Positions 10,257 to 18,771 of a stretch of DNA of 64,000 bases are shown piece after piece. Position 1 is the first letter of the stretch; every line of letters begins with the position of its first letter. Origin of the DNA: Flavitalea plasmicola (GTDB lineage: Bacteria > Bacteroidota > Bacteroidia > Chitinophagales > Chitinophagaceae); assembly GCF_030546645.1 (NCBI RefSeq), contig NZ_JAUOTO010000007.1:554179-618178 (forward strand), given 5' to 3'. Both the position numbers and the translations under genes were made by a program. Below the pieces are notes generated by a model. It searched no databases. It worked only from the letters and a program-made list of their open reading frames with translations, and was not told where the DNA came from.

Positions 10257-10322
10257 CGAATGTAGCGGCTCCCACCCCCGCATCGGGTTAACCAGCTTTG
10301 ATTTAAGGTTAAGGAAGGTTAA
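10257..10322 (-). promoter_or_regulatory. Promoter with three TTAACC boxes upstream of the TonB-dependent receptor
   Basis: On the minus strand, TTAACC boxes begin at 10322, 10312 and 10291 (distances 10 and 21). They are followed after exactly 21 bp by TACATTCG (10264-10257), one mismatch from TAnnTTTG. The proximal box lies in the palindrome GGTTAACC. All three spacings equal those at 1333-1398. Roughly 19 bp separate the -7 element from the ATG. Confidence 0.6.
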
Positions 10323-10568
10323 AAAGGGGCACCTAAACAATCCAGCTAAAGGAATAGCTGCAGCACGCCCTGACAGAAAATCCTTAGGCAGCTATATGCC
10401 TGAAGGCGCCTTACTTTCCTACGGTAGCGGTCATATGTTGATGCCTGGTTATAGTTATCGTTCCCAGTAGTAATAATTTTCATCGGAGATGGAAAGTACA
10501 GCGACGGAAGGCCATATAGCTGCCGAAACAGCAAGAAAACCAGAAAAACCTATATAAACCCCAAAAGC
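10323..10568. other. Intergenic stretch, no gene seen
   Basis: Between the receptor promoter and the end of the secreted-protein gene. A 62-codon minus-strand frame at 10346-10534 has no recognisable features, and I see no strong hairpin with a T-run. Confidence 0.5.
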
Positions 10569-11150
10569 CTAATTCACCGTCACCACCCCCATCATTGGCT
10601 CCCGGTCATTCACCGACAGCAGGATCTTCCACCTGCCCGCTGCATCCTGCTGCAGCAACAGCTCCACCCGCAGCTGCTTCATCTCCCCGACGCCCGGCAA
10701 CAGCGAGAACACGACATGCGTATCTTTCCGCTCAGCCGACGGCTCCTCATACTGCCCGCTCAATATAAACGTCTTCTGCGCACCCGAATGGATAATACTA
10801 TTGCTCAGCTGCCCATAGATATCGTGAAAACGCTCCCGCGCCTTCTCGAAGCTCTCAGCCTCCATTACCGTACAGGCCCAGCTATACCCTTCACCCGCCG
10901 CTGTCCCATTGGAGCCGCCGCCGGTCAGCAGCACCATGCAGGAAGGACTGCCCGGCAGCTGCACGGTAGACCGGTATGTCGCCGTCTGATGAGCCTGGCT
11001 CACCAGCTCACCCCTGATGTTATGAAAATGATTGGGATAATCCTGGATGACTTTTTCAAGTATGGATTGGGTCTTGTTGGAAAAAACCCCCTGCGCTGTC
11101 AGTGCACCCGAAAGTAACACCGCAACCATCGTGAGAATGGTGTTTCTCAT
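10569..11150 (-). CDS. Secreted protein of unknown function, 193 aa
   Basis: I do not recognise the family. The start at 11150 gives a clean signal peptide (MRNTILTMVAVLLSGALTAQ). The mature part begins GVFSNKTQSILEKVIQDYP and has mixed alpha/beta composition. It includes VFSLLPGVGEMKQLRVELLLQQD, followed by a final beta-rich stretch ending MMGVVTVN. One Cys (SPSCMVLL) and another in YSWACTVME could pair. A longer reading frame to 11219 exists, but the extra 23 residues hide the signal peptide. It lies between two receptor genes on the same strand, with a 331-bp gap to the first and the small plus-strand ORF at 11313 on its other side. It is probably periplasmic or outer-membrane associated. 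Confidence 0.65.
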   Translation of the reverse strand: MRNTILTMVAVLLSGALTAQGVFSNKTQSILEKVIQDYPNHFHNIRGELVSQAHQTATYRSTVQLPGSPSCMVLLTGGGSNGTAAGEGYSWACTVMEAESFEKARERFHDIYGQLSNSIIHSGAQKTFILSGQYEEPSAERKDTHVVFSLLPGVGEMKQLRVELLLQQDAAGRWKILLSVNDREPMMGVVTVN

Positions 11151-11312
11151 AGAAAGGATTTCAGCCAAAGTACAAATATTCTTATCCCCCCGCAATAGGA
11201 AATTTACGGCGTTTAACAAACTATTGTGGATAAAATGTACAATAAAATCGTATATTCACCGTTATATAGCGTTAAACTCTGATCAAACTACTAAAAAACA
11301 ATCTTAAACCCA

Positions 11313-11468
11313 ATGCCGATGAACAAGACCCATATGTCTTTCGACACACGTAACACAAAGATTTACAAGGACATATATCGCCCTTCTTCTAAGATCTCCA
11401 GATTCCTGGGTACGATATTGTCCGTCATCCTGGTTGGCCAATCGCCGGTGACACAAAAAAGATACTAA
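11313..11468 (+). CDS. Small ORF, 51 aa, with its own terminator
   Basis: A short plus-strand ORF between two minus-strand genes. It starts ATG CCG ATG AAC and encodes a basic, hydroxyl-rich first half (SFDTRNTKIYKDIYRPSSK). A short hydrophobic segment (SRFLGTILSVILVG) follows, with a QSPVTQKRY tail. The stop lies 6 bp before a strong intrinsic terminator, and the ~150 bp upstream is AT-rich and promoter-like. That isolated promoter-ORF-terminator arrangement supports real transcription. The product could be a small membrane or secreted peptide, or the transcript could act as an RNA. I do not recognise a family. Confidence 0.45.
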   Translation: MPMNKTHMSFDTRNTKIYKDIYRPSSKISRFLGTILSVILVGQSPVTQKRY

Positions 11469-11474
11469 AACAGG

Positions 11475-11500
11475 AACCCCGCCGTAAAGCGGGGTTTTTT
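11475..11500 (+). terminator. Intrinsic terminator
   Basis: Perfect stem AACCCCGC / GCGGGGTT with loop CGTAAA, followed by a run of six T on the plus strand. It follows the 51-codon ORF directly and separates it from the convergent receptor gene. Confidence 0.85.
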
Positions 11501-11534
11501 ATACGTTTCACCTCCTGGAATTTCTTACATAAGC

Positions 11535-14435
11535 TTATTCCGGCGGCCCCCCGCGGAACCCGCCTCCCCCTCCATCATGAAATCCACCGCCACCTCTGCG
11601 GCCAGGGAAGAACCCGGGCATTCGCCGCTGGTTGGACCCGGCAAAATTGTTGAGATTATACGTAAAGGTCAGCATGGCATACCTCGTCAGCACGTTGGTC
11701 CTGTTGTACGTGATCTGCCCGGTGTTCCCCACCGACTTGGTAACGGAGACATTCTGGTTTAGCAGATCGAACACCGTCAGCCGAAGCTCTCCATTCTTCT
11801 TCTTGAACAGCTGTTTGGCAATGCTGGGATTCAGCAAAGGTACACTGGCATTATACCCGCTGGAATGGTTATTGGTATAGGTATAGTCGAAAGAAGTAGC
11901 TATCAGCCACCCGCTATTGGTATAAGCAGTGATCTCCGCCGAAAGGACCTCCGTAAAATAATTCAGGTTGTTGTTGTTCTCCCCGCCCGCATTCTTGGCA
12001 ATAATGGCCGACTGCCTCCTGGCGATATTATACGTGGTGGCAGAGCTGAAATTCATGTCGAAGTTCTTCTTGATATTCGTCGTCCAGCTCACCGTCTCCG
12101 TCATGGTGGTATTGTGCACAAAAAGATGCTGTACCTCGTGAGACAACGCCGCCAGGGAATCCTGCGCCCACAAAGACTGGCTTTGCGAATAGTTGATATT
12201 CGTGATGAAGTTCACATTCGACTTCGGCTTTTTCAGGGGAAATCCATAATTGAAATAGCCCGATACATTCCAGGTCCCCCCCAGGTTGACATACGTGGTG
12301 GTCTGACCGCCCTTTGCATTATACCAGAAGAGGGATTGGATATCATTCACCGTGGTGCTGGCATTCACCGTGGCGAATAGCACCCGCTGGTTGGCGGGCT
12401 GGAAATTCGTATACAGCACCCGCAGACTATGGGTGAACTGCGGTTTCAGGTCCGGGTTACCCACCGTATAGCTGATCTGGTCGCCCGTGGTCGTCAGTGG
12501 CTGCAGCTGCGAGGCCGATGGCTGCCCCGTCCTGCCGGAATAGTTCACCCGAAGGTGGGAGGTCCGGGACCAGAGATACTGGAAATTCATCGTAGGAGTG
12601 AGGTTCACATAATTGCGCGCCACGGTAATGCCCTTTGTAAGGTTGTCGCTATTGTAATGGGTGAACTGGATCCCCGACCCGGCGGAAAAATTATATTTGA
12701 TATTCTGGATCCGGTAGTTCAGGGTAAACCTGTCCGAGTTCGATACGAACTTGTAGGAATTGCTGAAGAGGCTGTCAAATCTGCTATAGCTGTGCGTCGA
12801 ATCGGAAAAATCAAAGGTATTGTTCAGGGTCTTGTTATTCGTATAGGAATGGTTGTAATTGAACTCCAGGATCTGGTCCTTGGCAATGGGCTCTGTGTAC
12901 GACAGGGTGGGGCTGAGGGTCGTACCGTGATAAGAATTGACATAATATTGGTTCAGCGTGTCCACCTCACCCAGCTTGTACAGGGTATTCACCGCATTGT
13001 TGAAACCCGTGCCGTTATTCACGTTGGAAGAGACATTCAGGTCCAGCGACATCGTCCTGAACGGCTTTTTGAATTTATGCCGCAGCTGGAGGTTCGTGCC
13101 ATTGATATTGAACCCATGCGTATAGCTGTTGTTCCGGGAGACGCTCCGGTTGATCGGGTTGCCGAAATTGTCCACCGCATAGCTGGAGGAAGTAGCAGTG
13201 GGACTGCTGTGCTGGAAAGTGACGTTCGGCCGGAACACCAGCGAATTGCTGCTGTCAAATCGCTCTTCCAGGTTCATGAAGATCCGGTGGTTCTCACTTC
13301 TCGATAAACTATAATTGCCGCCCGCGCTGGTTTGAGTGGTGTCCGTATTGATGGGCTTAATGACACTGTCCGACTGCGCGACGGAGACGTGTTGCTGATT
13401 GAAAAAATAACTGGCCGTCAGATCAGTCTTGGGGCTCAGCGCATTCCGGTAATTGGCCCCGCCCGCCCAAACGGTCGTGATACCACTTCCTCCGCTGCTA
13501 CCACCGCCACCGCCGCCGCCAAAACCCCCGCCGCCACCACGACGTCCGCCACCTGATCCAAAAATATCCGCCTGGGAAAAATTCTGCTTATTGATGTCAT
13601 TGGCCTGTCCCAGGACGGAGATCTGTTGCTCCCCATCGAACCGATGCATGTTGACACTGGCATCATAGTTCTCATTTGTCCCGGCTCCCGCCACCGCCTT
13701 CCCGAAATAGCCCTGTCTTTTATCCTTCTTCGTGACAATATTGATCGTCTTCACCCGGTTGCCATCGTCAAAACCCGTGAACTTGCTCTGGTCGCTGAGA
13801 TCGTCGAAGACCTGGATCTTGTCGATGATGTCCGGCGGCAGGTTGCGCGTCGCCATCTTCGGATCATCGCTAAAGAACCGCTTGCCATTCACCAGCACCC
13901 GGGAGACCGTCTCGCCTTGCGCCGTGACAGTGCCGCTTTTATCCACCTGGATACCCGGCATCTTTTTCAACAGGTCTTCCGCCACCGCATTGGGCTTCGT
14001 CGCGAACATCCCGGCGGTATACTCCACCGTATCTTTCTTAATGCTGATAGGCGGCCGTTGCACCACCACTGCCTCCATCATATCATTGCTGCGGCTCATA
14101 TACAGCACCGCCAGGTCATGGTCCGGTGTCGCCGCATCGATGGTAATGGTCCTGCGGATAGGAGCATATCCCTGGTAAGAGATCTCCAGGCGATAGACGC
14201 CGGAATCCAGCCCCTTGAACGCAAAAGTTCCTTTTTTGTCGGTGATAATGAAATCCGTATCGGTGGAATCCCCTTTGGCAGGCGTCAGCGCCACCGTGGC
14301 ATTGCCGAGGACCTGGGATCCCCCCACCGTGTCCACAAGGGTGCCCTTCACGGACCCCTTGATCTTAGTCTGTGAAAATGAAGCGGTTGTAAGAAAACAC
14401 AAAGCTATTGTTACAAAAAGTAAATACTTGATCAT
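11535..14435 (-). CDS. TonB-dependent receptor, outer-membrane beta-barrel family, 966 aa
   Basis: Paralogue of the receptor at 7367-10237. The start at 14435 follows AAAGAAAGGAT and gives the signal peptide MIKYLLFVTIALCFLTTASFSQ; the longer open frame to 14663 runs into the upstream repeat and is not used. A regulatory-like domain (~24-110) is followed by the plug with LLKKMPGIQVDKSG and VLVNGKRFFSDDP, then the barrel. A long Gly-rich loop follows ADIFGSGGG, and the C-terminal tail is unusually Gly/Arg-rich (RRMPGFFPGRRGGGGF onward). Such tails are uncommon at a barrel end, where the last strand normally carries the assembly signal. Its promoter (TTG-N20-TACTTTTG) lacks the TTAACC boxes of its paralogue, so regulation has diverged. 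Confidence 0.9.
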   Translation of the reverse strand: MIKYLLFVTIALCFLTTASFSQTKIKGSVKGTLVDTVGGSQVLGNATVALTPAKGDSTDTDFIITDKKGTFAFKGLDSGVYRLEISYQGYAPIRRTITIDAATPDHDLAVLYMSRSNDMMEAVVVQRPPISIKKDTVEYTAGMFATKPNAVAEDLLKKMPGIQVDKSGTVTAQGETVSRVLVNGKRFFSDDPKMATRNLPPDIIDKIQVFDDLSDQSKFTGFDDGNRVKTINIVTKKDKRQGYFGKAVAGAGTNENYDASVNMHRFDGEQQISVLGQANDINKQNFSQADIFGSGGGRRGGGGGFGGGGGGGSSGGSGITTVWAGGANYRNALSPKTDLTASYFFNQQHVSVAQSDSVIKPINTDTTQTSAGGNYSLSRSENHRIFMNLEERFDSSNSLVFRPNVTFQHSSPTATSSSYAVDNFGNPINRSVSRNNSYTHGFNINGTNLQLRHKFKKPFRTMSLDLNVSSNVNNGTGFNNAVNTLYKLGEVDTLNQYYVNSYHGTTLSPTLSYTEPIAKDQILEFNYNHSYTNNKTLNNTFDFSDSTHSYSRFDSLFSNSYKFVSNSDRFTLNYRIQNIKYNFSAGSGIQFTHYNSDNLTKGITVARNYVNLTPTMNFQYLWSRTSHLRVNYSGRTGQPSASQLQPLTTTGDQISYTVGNPDLKPQFTHSLRVLYTNFQPANQRVLFATVNASTTVNDIQSLFWYNAKGGQTTTYVNLGGTWNVSGYFNYGFPLKKPKSNVNFITNINYSQSQSLWAQDSLAALSHEVQHLFVHNTTMTETVSWTTNIKKNFDMNFSSATTYNIARRQSAIIAKNAGGENNNNLNYFTEVLSAEITAYTNSGWLIATSFDYTYTNNHSSGYNASVPLLNPSIAKQLFKKKNGELRLTVFDLLNQNVSVTKSVGNTGQITYNRTNVLTRYAMLTFTYNLNNFAGSNQRRMPGFFPGRRGGGGFHDGGGGGFRGGPPE

Positions 14436-14473
14436 ATCCTTTCTTTTATTTAGCGGTGCTTTCTCATGGACCT

Positions 14474-14504
14474 CAAAAGTAATAGCCGGTTTACTCCCCT
14501 GCAA
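14474..14504 (-). promoter_or_regulatory. Promoter of the second TonB-dependent receptor
   Basis: On the minus strand, TTG (14504-14502) is followed after 20 bp by TACTTTTG (14481-14474), a full match to the Bacteroidota -7 consensus. The start codon is ~38 bp further on. Confidence 0.55.
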
Positions 14505-14583
14505 TCGGGGATATACCAATGGCAAAATAGCCTGCCGGCAGGGTGAACCGTACCAACATCTTCCAATTTTTGTCGGTGAATAG

Positions 14584-14770
14584 AACGAACCGGAGGTTCG
14601 TTGTCCGTAACCGAGAGCAGCGAAGGCAACCGAGCAGGGCGAAGGTTGCGGGCAAGGTCGCAACAGTGTTGCGACCGTAGCTCTGCCGAGGAGGAGCGTG
14701 TCGAAGCAGCTCCGACGATGGACTCAGACATTAGATGGCTGAGCCCAATTGGGCTTGGCCAATTGGGCTC
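14584..14770 (-). repeat. Mosaic hairpin repeat, copy A
   Basis: Intergenic repeat read on the minus strand. It opens with a perfect 12-bp inverted repeat (GAGCCCAATTGG, loop 6; plus coordinates 14741-14770), then ATCTAATGTCTGAG. A GCTGCTTCGACACG module and a GGTCGCAAC / GTTGCGACC hairpin come next. Two AACCTTCGC-GCTCGGTT modules and the hairpin AACGAACC-GGTTCGTT close it. The order matches copy B at 33811-33957, which lacks the middle modules; copy C at 31840-32012 shares those middle modules. No protein is encoded. It lies between the SNF2 gene end and the receptor promoter. Confidence 0.75.
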
Positions 14771-14805
14771 AATATTAATGCAATAAACCAGATACTTATT
14801 CCATA

Positions 14806-17800
14806 CTAAGAGAATAGATATTCCACATCCGCCCTGGTCAGACTCTTCACAAAACCATCGTCATCTGCAATAAGATCCTTCGCGAGAATTCGCTTCTTTT
14901 CCTGCAATTGCAGGATCTTATCCTCGATCGTGTCCTTACAGATCATACGATAGGCAAAGATATTCTTCGTCTGACCGATACGATGGGTCCGGTCGATAGC
15001 CTGTTGCTCCACGGCAGGGTTCCACCATGGATCGACAATATAGACATAGTCCGCGGCCGTGAGGTTCAGACCCACGCCGCCGGCCTTGAGAGAGATCAGG
15101 AATACCCGGCAGCTGTCATCTCCCTGGAAGCTCTGAATCGCCCTTTCCCGCTCCACTGCCGATGTGCTGCCGTCAAAATATTCAAACTTAACATCCAGCT
15201 CCTTCAGTCGCTCACGGATCAGCGCCAGCATACCCAGGAACTGGGAGAAGATAAGCGCCTTGTGATCGCCGATGTTCTCCGTGATCTCGCGGGCCAGCTC
15301 GTCCAGCTTGATGGAATGGTTGGGATAGCGGTCCTGCTCATTGAGGATCGCCGGAGAATCGCATATCTGCCGCAGCTTCATCAGGCCCTGCAGGATGGTG
15401 AGCTGGCTCCGCTGGATACCCTGCGTCTCGATGGTGCCCAGGATCTTGTCCCGGTAGTCATTGCGGTAAGCGTCGTACACCTTCCGCTGCTCGTCTTCCA
15501 TCTCGCAAAAGAGAATGGTCTCCGTCTTTTCAGGCAGGTCCTTCGCCACCTGCTCCTTGGTTCGCCGGAGAATAAAGGGATAGAGCAGCTTGCGCAAATG
15601 ATCCTTCCTGTCCTGCTCCCCGAACTTATCGATGGGCACGGCAAACTCCTGCCGGAAGAATTCGATGCTGCCCAGCATCCCCGGGTTGAGGAAGTTCATC
15701 TGGGCAAATATATCAAACGTGTTATTTTGAAGAGGTGTACCACTCATGCACAGCCGGTGTTTGGCATGCAGCAGGCAGGCCGCTTTCGTCACCTTGCTGC
15801 CCGGGTTCTTGATCGCCTGCGATTCATCCAGCACCGCATAGTCGAAAGCAATCTCCAGCAGCAGCTTGATATCGCTGCGCAAAGTGCCGTAGGTGGTGAT
15901 GATGACGTTGTATTCGCTCAACGCCTGCTTATTCCTCGTCCGGTCGCCCCCATGATGGATATGGTAGGTCAGCTCCGGGGTAAACTTCTTTATTTCATTC
16001 TCCCAGTTGAACATCAGGGTGGTGGGACAGACCACCAGGGCGCTCAGCCGGCCATTCGCATCCCTGTAATGCTGCAGGAAAGAAAGGGCCTGGATCGTCT
16101 TACCAAGACCCATATCGTCCGCCAGGATGCCGCCCCAATTCACCTCCTGCAAATAATTCAGCCAGTGGAACCCATGTACCTGGTATGGCCGGAGAATGGG
16201 CTCCAGGTGAGCCGGCGCAGGGATCTCCCGGATCCGGTTGAACTCCCGCAGCTGCTCATATTTTTCCTCCAGGCGGATGATCAGCTCTTCCTCGTTGCGA
16301 TTGTCATACAGCTCGTCAATGACGCTCATATGATATTTCGACAGTCGAAGCTGGTTGCTCTTTCCTTCACCCACGCGGAACAGGAGAGAGTATTTTTTTA
16401 TCCATTCTTCCGGAAGGACCCCTAACGTACCGTCATCCAGCGGCACAAACTGCTGGCGATTCGCCAACGCCTTCTTTACGTCCGCGATCGTCACCTTCTG
16501 GTCACCGAAGACAATGTCCACCCGCGCATCAAACCAATCGGTATTGCTGCTGATATGTATCTTCGTCTGCGGCTTGGCGGTATTAAACCGGAAGTTCTTC
16601 AACGCCTCAAATCCATACACCGGTATCTTCATTTCCTCCATGGCATCCACGAAAAGGAAGAACCAGTTATTCTTCAGCACGTCAGCCCCCTTCAGCGCCA
16701 GGGAATGGGCGCTTTCCGGGTGAAGGAACTGCGAATGCAGGGATTCCAGCTTGCGGAAGAACTGCAGCTCCGCCTCCCTGTTGCGATGCACGATCAGCAC
16801 CTGGTCGCCGTCAGGCACGATGATCTCGTCCTTGCCTCCCGGCCGGGTCTCGAAGCCCTTATAGGAGAACAGCGGCTGGAACACCAGGTAATCGCCTTTC
16901 TCCTGCAACAATAGCTTCTTTTCCGGCTCCCCGTCCTTCACCTCTTTCACCAGGGCATTGTCGAAATCCACATGGTACTCCCGGGTCAGGGGCAGAATGA
17001 ATTCCTTTAATTGCTTTGCCCAGTCCGCTTTTTCGATCACCCATTTCTCCTTCCCGGAGAACCTTTCGATCAGCGCGATATCTTCCGGCTTGTTCCAGCA
17101 ATACAGGTTGTTGTTGTAGGAAAAGACCAGGCTGCTCTTACACTCATTTTGAGCCAGTTCCACCGGTTGCCCGTTGATCTTTACATAGCAGGTAAGCTCA
17201 AAGCCGTCCTTCCCGGCAGATACGCTGAAGAAAGGCGTGACAGCGTCCCCGGAAAGCCCGATGGGCTGGAGATTGGTCGTTTTAAAAGGCTTGTGCCCGT
17301 TGAGAAAGAAAATGAAAGGATTGGCATTTACTTCCGCAAACAGCTTCTTCAGCTTGGGATGCAGGTATTCCACCATCAGCTTTTTCGTCTCCTCGGGAAG
17401 ATCGTCCTCCTCGTGATGAATGATATTTTCCCAGATACCGCTGAAAGGAGAGTTACGGTTGAGATATTTGCTGATCTCCGGCCCCTGCATCTTACGGAGG
17501 GAGGGGATCAGCTGCTTATCGAACTCGGAGAACGAGTCCGTATTGACGAACTTGGTGAGGTCCATCTTTTCCACCTTCCCAGAATAGGCCGATTGCTCTT
17601 CGTTACTTTCCCCCGCAATGGCATCCAGCGCAAAACCCGGGAAGCTGGCATGATTAAAATTAAATACAATGCCCAGCCGTTGGGCCACTCCGACGGACTT
17701 TTCTTCCTCTGTCACCAGGGTGGCAGGCTGTTCCGCCTCCACCGGCCTGGCACGGCCTGAAGCAATAGGCGCCACCCGCTTGATGGACATGTCCAGCACC

Positions 17801-18561
17801 CGCAGGAATGGCTTGCCGTCCTTGTAGGTAAATTCAAATTTCCCTTTCAGGTCATCCGAAAGAGAATACCCATATGCTTCTAATAGCTTGTTCTTTTCCT
17901 TATCCCAGTTGCGGATGCTGTCGAAATAATGGGCGCCGTGCGCGTGCAGCAGCTGCAGGAAAACGATCACCTTAGGCAGGCACAACGGGTGCGCCGTATC
18001 CGGGTAATCGCTGCTGGTATCGAAATTCCGCTCCTCGTTCTTCCGCAGCACCACCTGGTACACCGACCCATCCAGCTCTACCGTAGCTTTTACGGTCTCC
18101 TCCTTGGCATATTCGATCTTGGCCTTCTGCGTACGCAGGTATTTTTCCGCCTCCCCCAGGGACTCCGCACTGCAGAGCAGCCGGATGCTTTTCAGGTCGA
18201 TGAACTTCATCTTCACCACCGTATGCTGCTGGTCGTATAATACCTCCTCCGCCTTCAGCATGTTCCTGTCCAACAGCTCCTGCAGCTGGATAAGGGCCGC
18301 GGCTTCATGGCGGCAGATATCACCCAGGTTATACGGACAGCTACATCGGATGGAAAGCGTCTTGGCGTCCTTGAACTTCTGCACGTACACCTTGTAATAC
18401 GTCGAATAGCTATCGTCCTTCACCCGGAAGGTCACCGATTCGAATAGCTCATCGTATTCCACCAGTTCGACATAACCAATAGCATGGATCTTTTTCCCCC
18501 GGCGGATCACTTCGTCGGTCCCATTGGTGTACACATACTTAATAAGGTGCGGTAATGCCAT
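14806..18561 (-). CDS. SWIM zinc-finger SNF2-family helicase, 1251 aa
   Basis: DNA translocase/remodeller of the SNF2 superfamily. A SWIM zinc finger (C73, C75, C83, H85 in CSCPYNLGDICRHEAA) is followed by a ~700-residue accessory region. The two-lobe ATPase comes last: Walker A ILADDMGLGKT (GLGKT at 818-822), Walker B-type DESQ, and motif SGTPLQNN. Helicase C-terminal motifs VFLISLKAGGVGLNLTAADYV and QAIDRTHRIGQ are also present. The start at 18561 (MALPHLIKYV) is chosen; the longer frame to 18753 reads through the promoter region of the divergent peptidase gene and begins with unrelated residues. The likely roles are transcription or DNA repair, but the partner is unknown. Bacteroidota genomes usually carry one or more copies. 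Confidence 0.92.
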   Translation of the reverse strand: MALPHLIKYVYTNGTDEVIRRGKKIHAIGYVELVEYDELFESVTFRVKDDSYSTYYKVYVQKFKDAKTLSIRCSCPYNLGDICRHEAAALIQLQELLDRNMLKAEEVLYDQQHTVVKMKFIDLKSIRLLCSAESLGEAEKYLRTQKAKIEYAKEETVKATVELDGSVYQVVLRKNEERNFDTSSDYPDTAHPLCLPKVIVFLQLLHAHGAHYFDSIRNWDKEKNKLLEAYGYSLSDDLKGKFEFTYKDGKPFLRVLDMSIKRVAPIASGRARPVEAEQPATLVTEEEKSVGVAQRLGIVFNFNHASFPGFALDAIAGESNEEQSAYSGKVEKMDLTKFVNTDSFSEFDKQLIPSLRKMQGPEISKYLNRNSPFSGIWENIIHHEEDDLPEETKKLMVEYLHPKLKKLFAEVNANPFIFFLNGHKPFKTTNLQPIGLSGDAVTPFFSVSAGKDGFELTCYVKINGQPVELAQNECKSSLVFSYNNNLYCWNKPEDIALIERFSGKEKWVIEKADWAKQLKEFILPLTREYHVDFDNALVKEVKDGEPEKKLLLQEKGDYLVFQPLFSYKGFETRPGGKDEIIVPDGDQVLIVHRNREAELQFFRKLESLHSQFLHPESAHSLALKGADVLKNNWFFLFVDAMEEMKIPVYGFEALKNFRFNTAKPQTKIHISSNTDWFDARVDIVFGDQKVTIADVKKALANRQQFVPLDDGTLGVLPEEWIKKYSLLFRVGEGKSNQLRLSKYHMSVIDELYDNRNEEELIIRLEEKYEQLREFNRIREIPAPAHLEPILRPYQVHGFHWLNYLQEVNWGGILADDMGLGKTIQALSFLQHYRDANGRLSALVVCPTTLMFNWENEIKKFTPELTYHIHHGGDRTRNKQALSEYNVIITTYGTLRSDIKLLLEIAFDYAVLDESQAIKNPGSKVTKAACLLHAKHRLCMSGTPLQNNTFDIFAQMNFLNPGMLGSIEFFRQEFAVPIDKFGEQDRKDHLRKLLYPFILRRTKEQVAKDLPEKTETILFCEMEDEQRKVYDAYRNDYRDKILGTIETQGIQRSQLTILQGLMKLRQICDSPAILNEQDRYPNHSIKLDELAREITENIGDHKALIFSQFLGMLALIRERLKELDVKFEYFDGSTSAVERERAIQSFQGDDSCRVFLISLKAGGVGLNLTAADYVYIVDPWWNPAVEQQAIDRTHRIGQTKNIFAYRMICKDTIEDKILQLQEKKRILAKDLIADDDGFVKSLTRADVEYLFS

Positions 18562-18691
18562 ATCGTTGATTGACAATATACCCTTTTTCTTCGGAGAGAG
18601 TAACTCCCGTCCCAATCCGGCAAGGGCAATCTGCAAAACTAAAGGAAAAAAGACGAGTGTAGAAAAGTTTTGACCAATTATTAATCCTGGG

Positions 18692-18724
18692 TTAACCCGG
18701 AAGGCCGCCGGACCCCTACCTTTG
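18692..18724 (+). promoter_or_regulatory. Promoter of the M28 peptidase gene
   Basis: TTAACC (18692-18697, inside GGGTTAACCC) is followed after 19 bp by TACCTTTG (18717-18724), an exact TAnnTTTG. Only one box is present, with a spacing different from the 1333 and 10257 promoters, so it is not assigned to that regulon. The leader is about 45 nt. Confidence 0.5.
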
Positions 18725-18771
18725 CCAGACCGGATGTAAAATTCCCAGAACATCTTGTTAAACCGATTTTT

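Noticed and set aside
10346..10534. 62-codon minus-strand frame between the receptor and the secreted protein
   Set aside because: No features of a protein and no promoter or terminator linked to it.
14908..16425. 505-codon frame antisense to the SNF2 helicase
   Set aside because: Composition is that of a reverse-strand artefact (Leu/Gln/Arg-rich) and the sense strand carries all helicase motifs.
18692..18697. M28 peptidase as a member of the TTAACC regulon
   Set aside because: Only one box is present and the distance to the -7 element is 19 rather than 21; likely a chance GGTTAACC palindrome.
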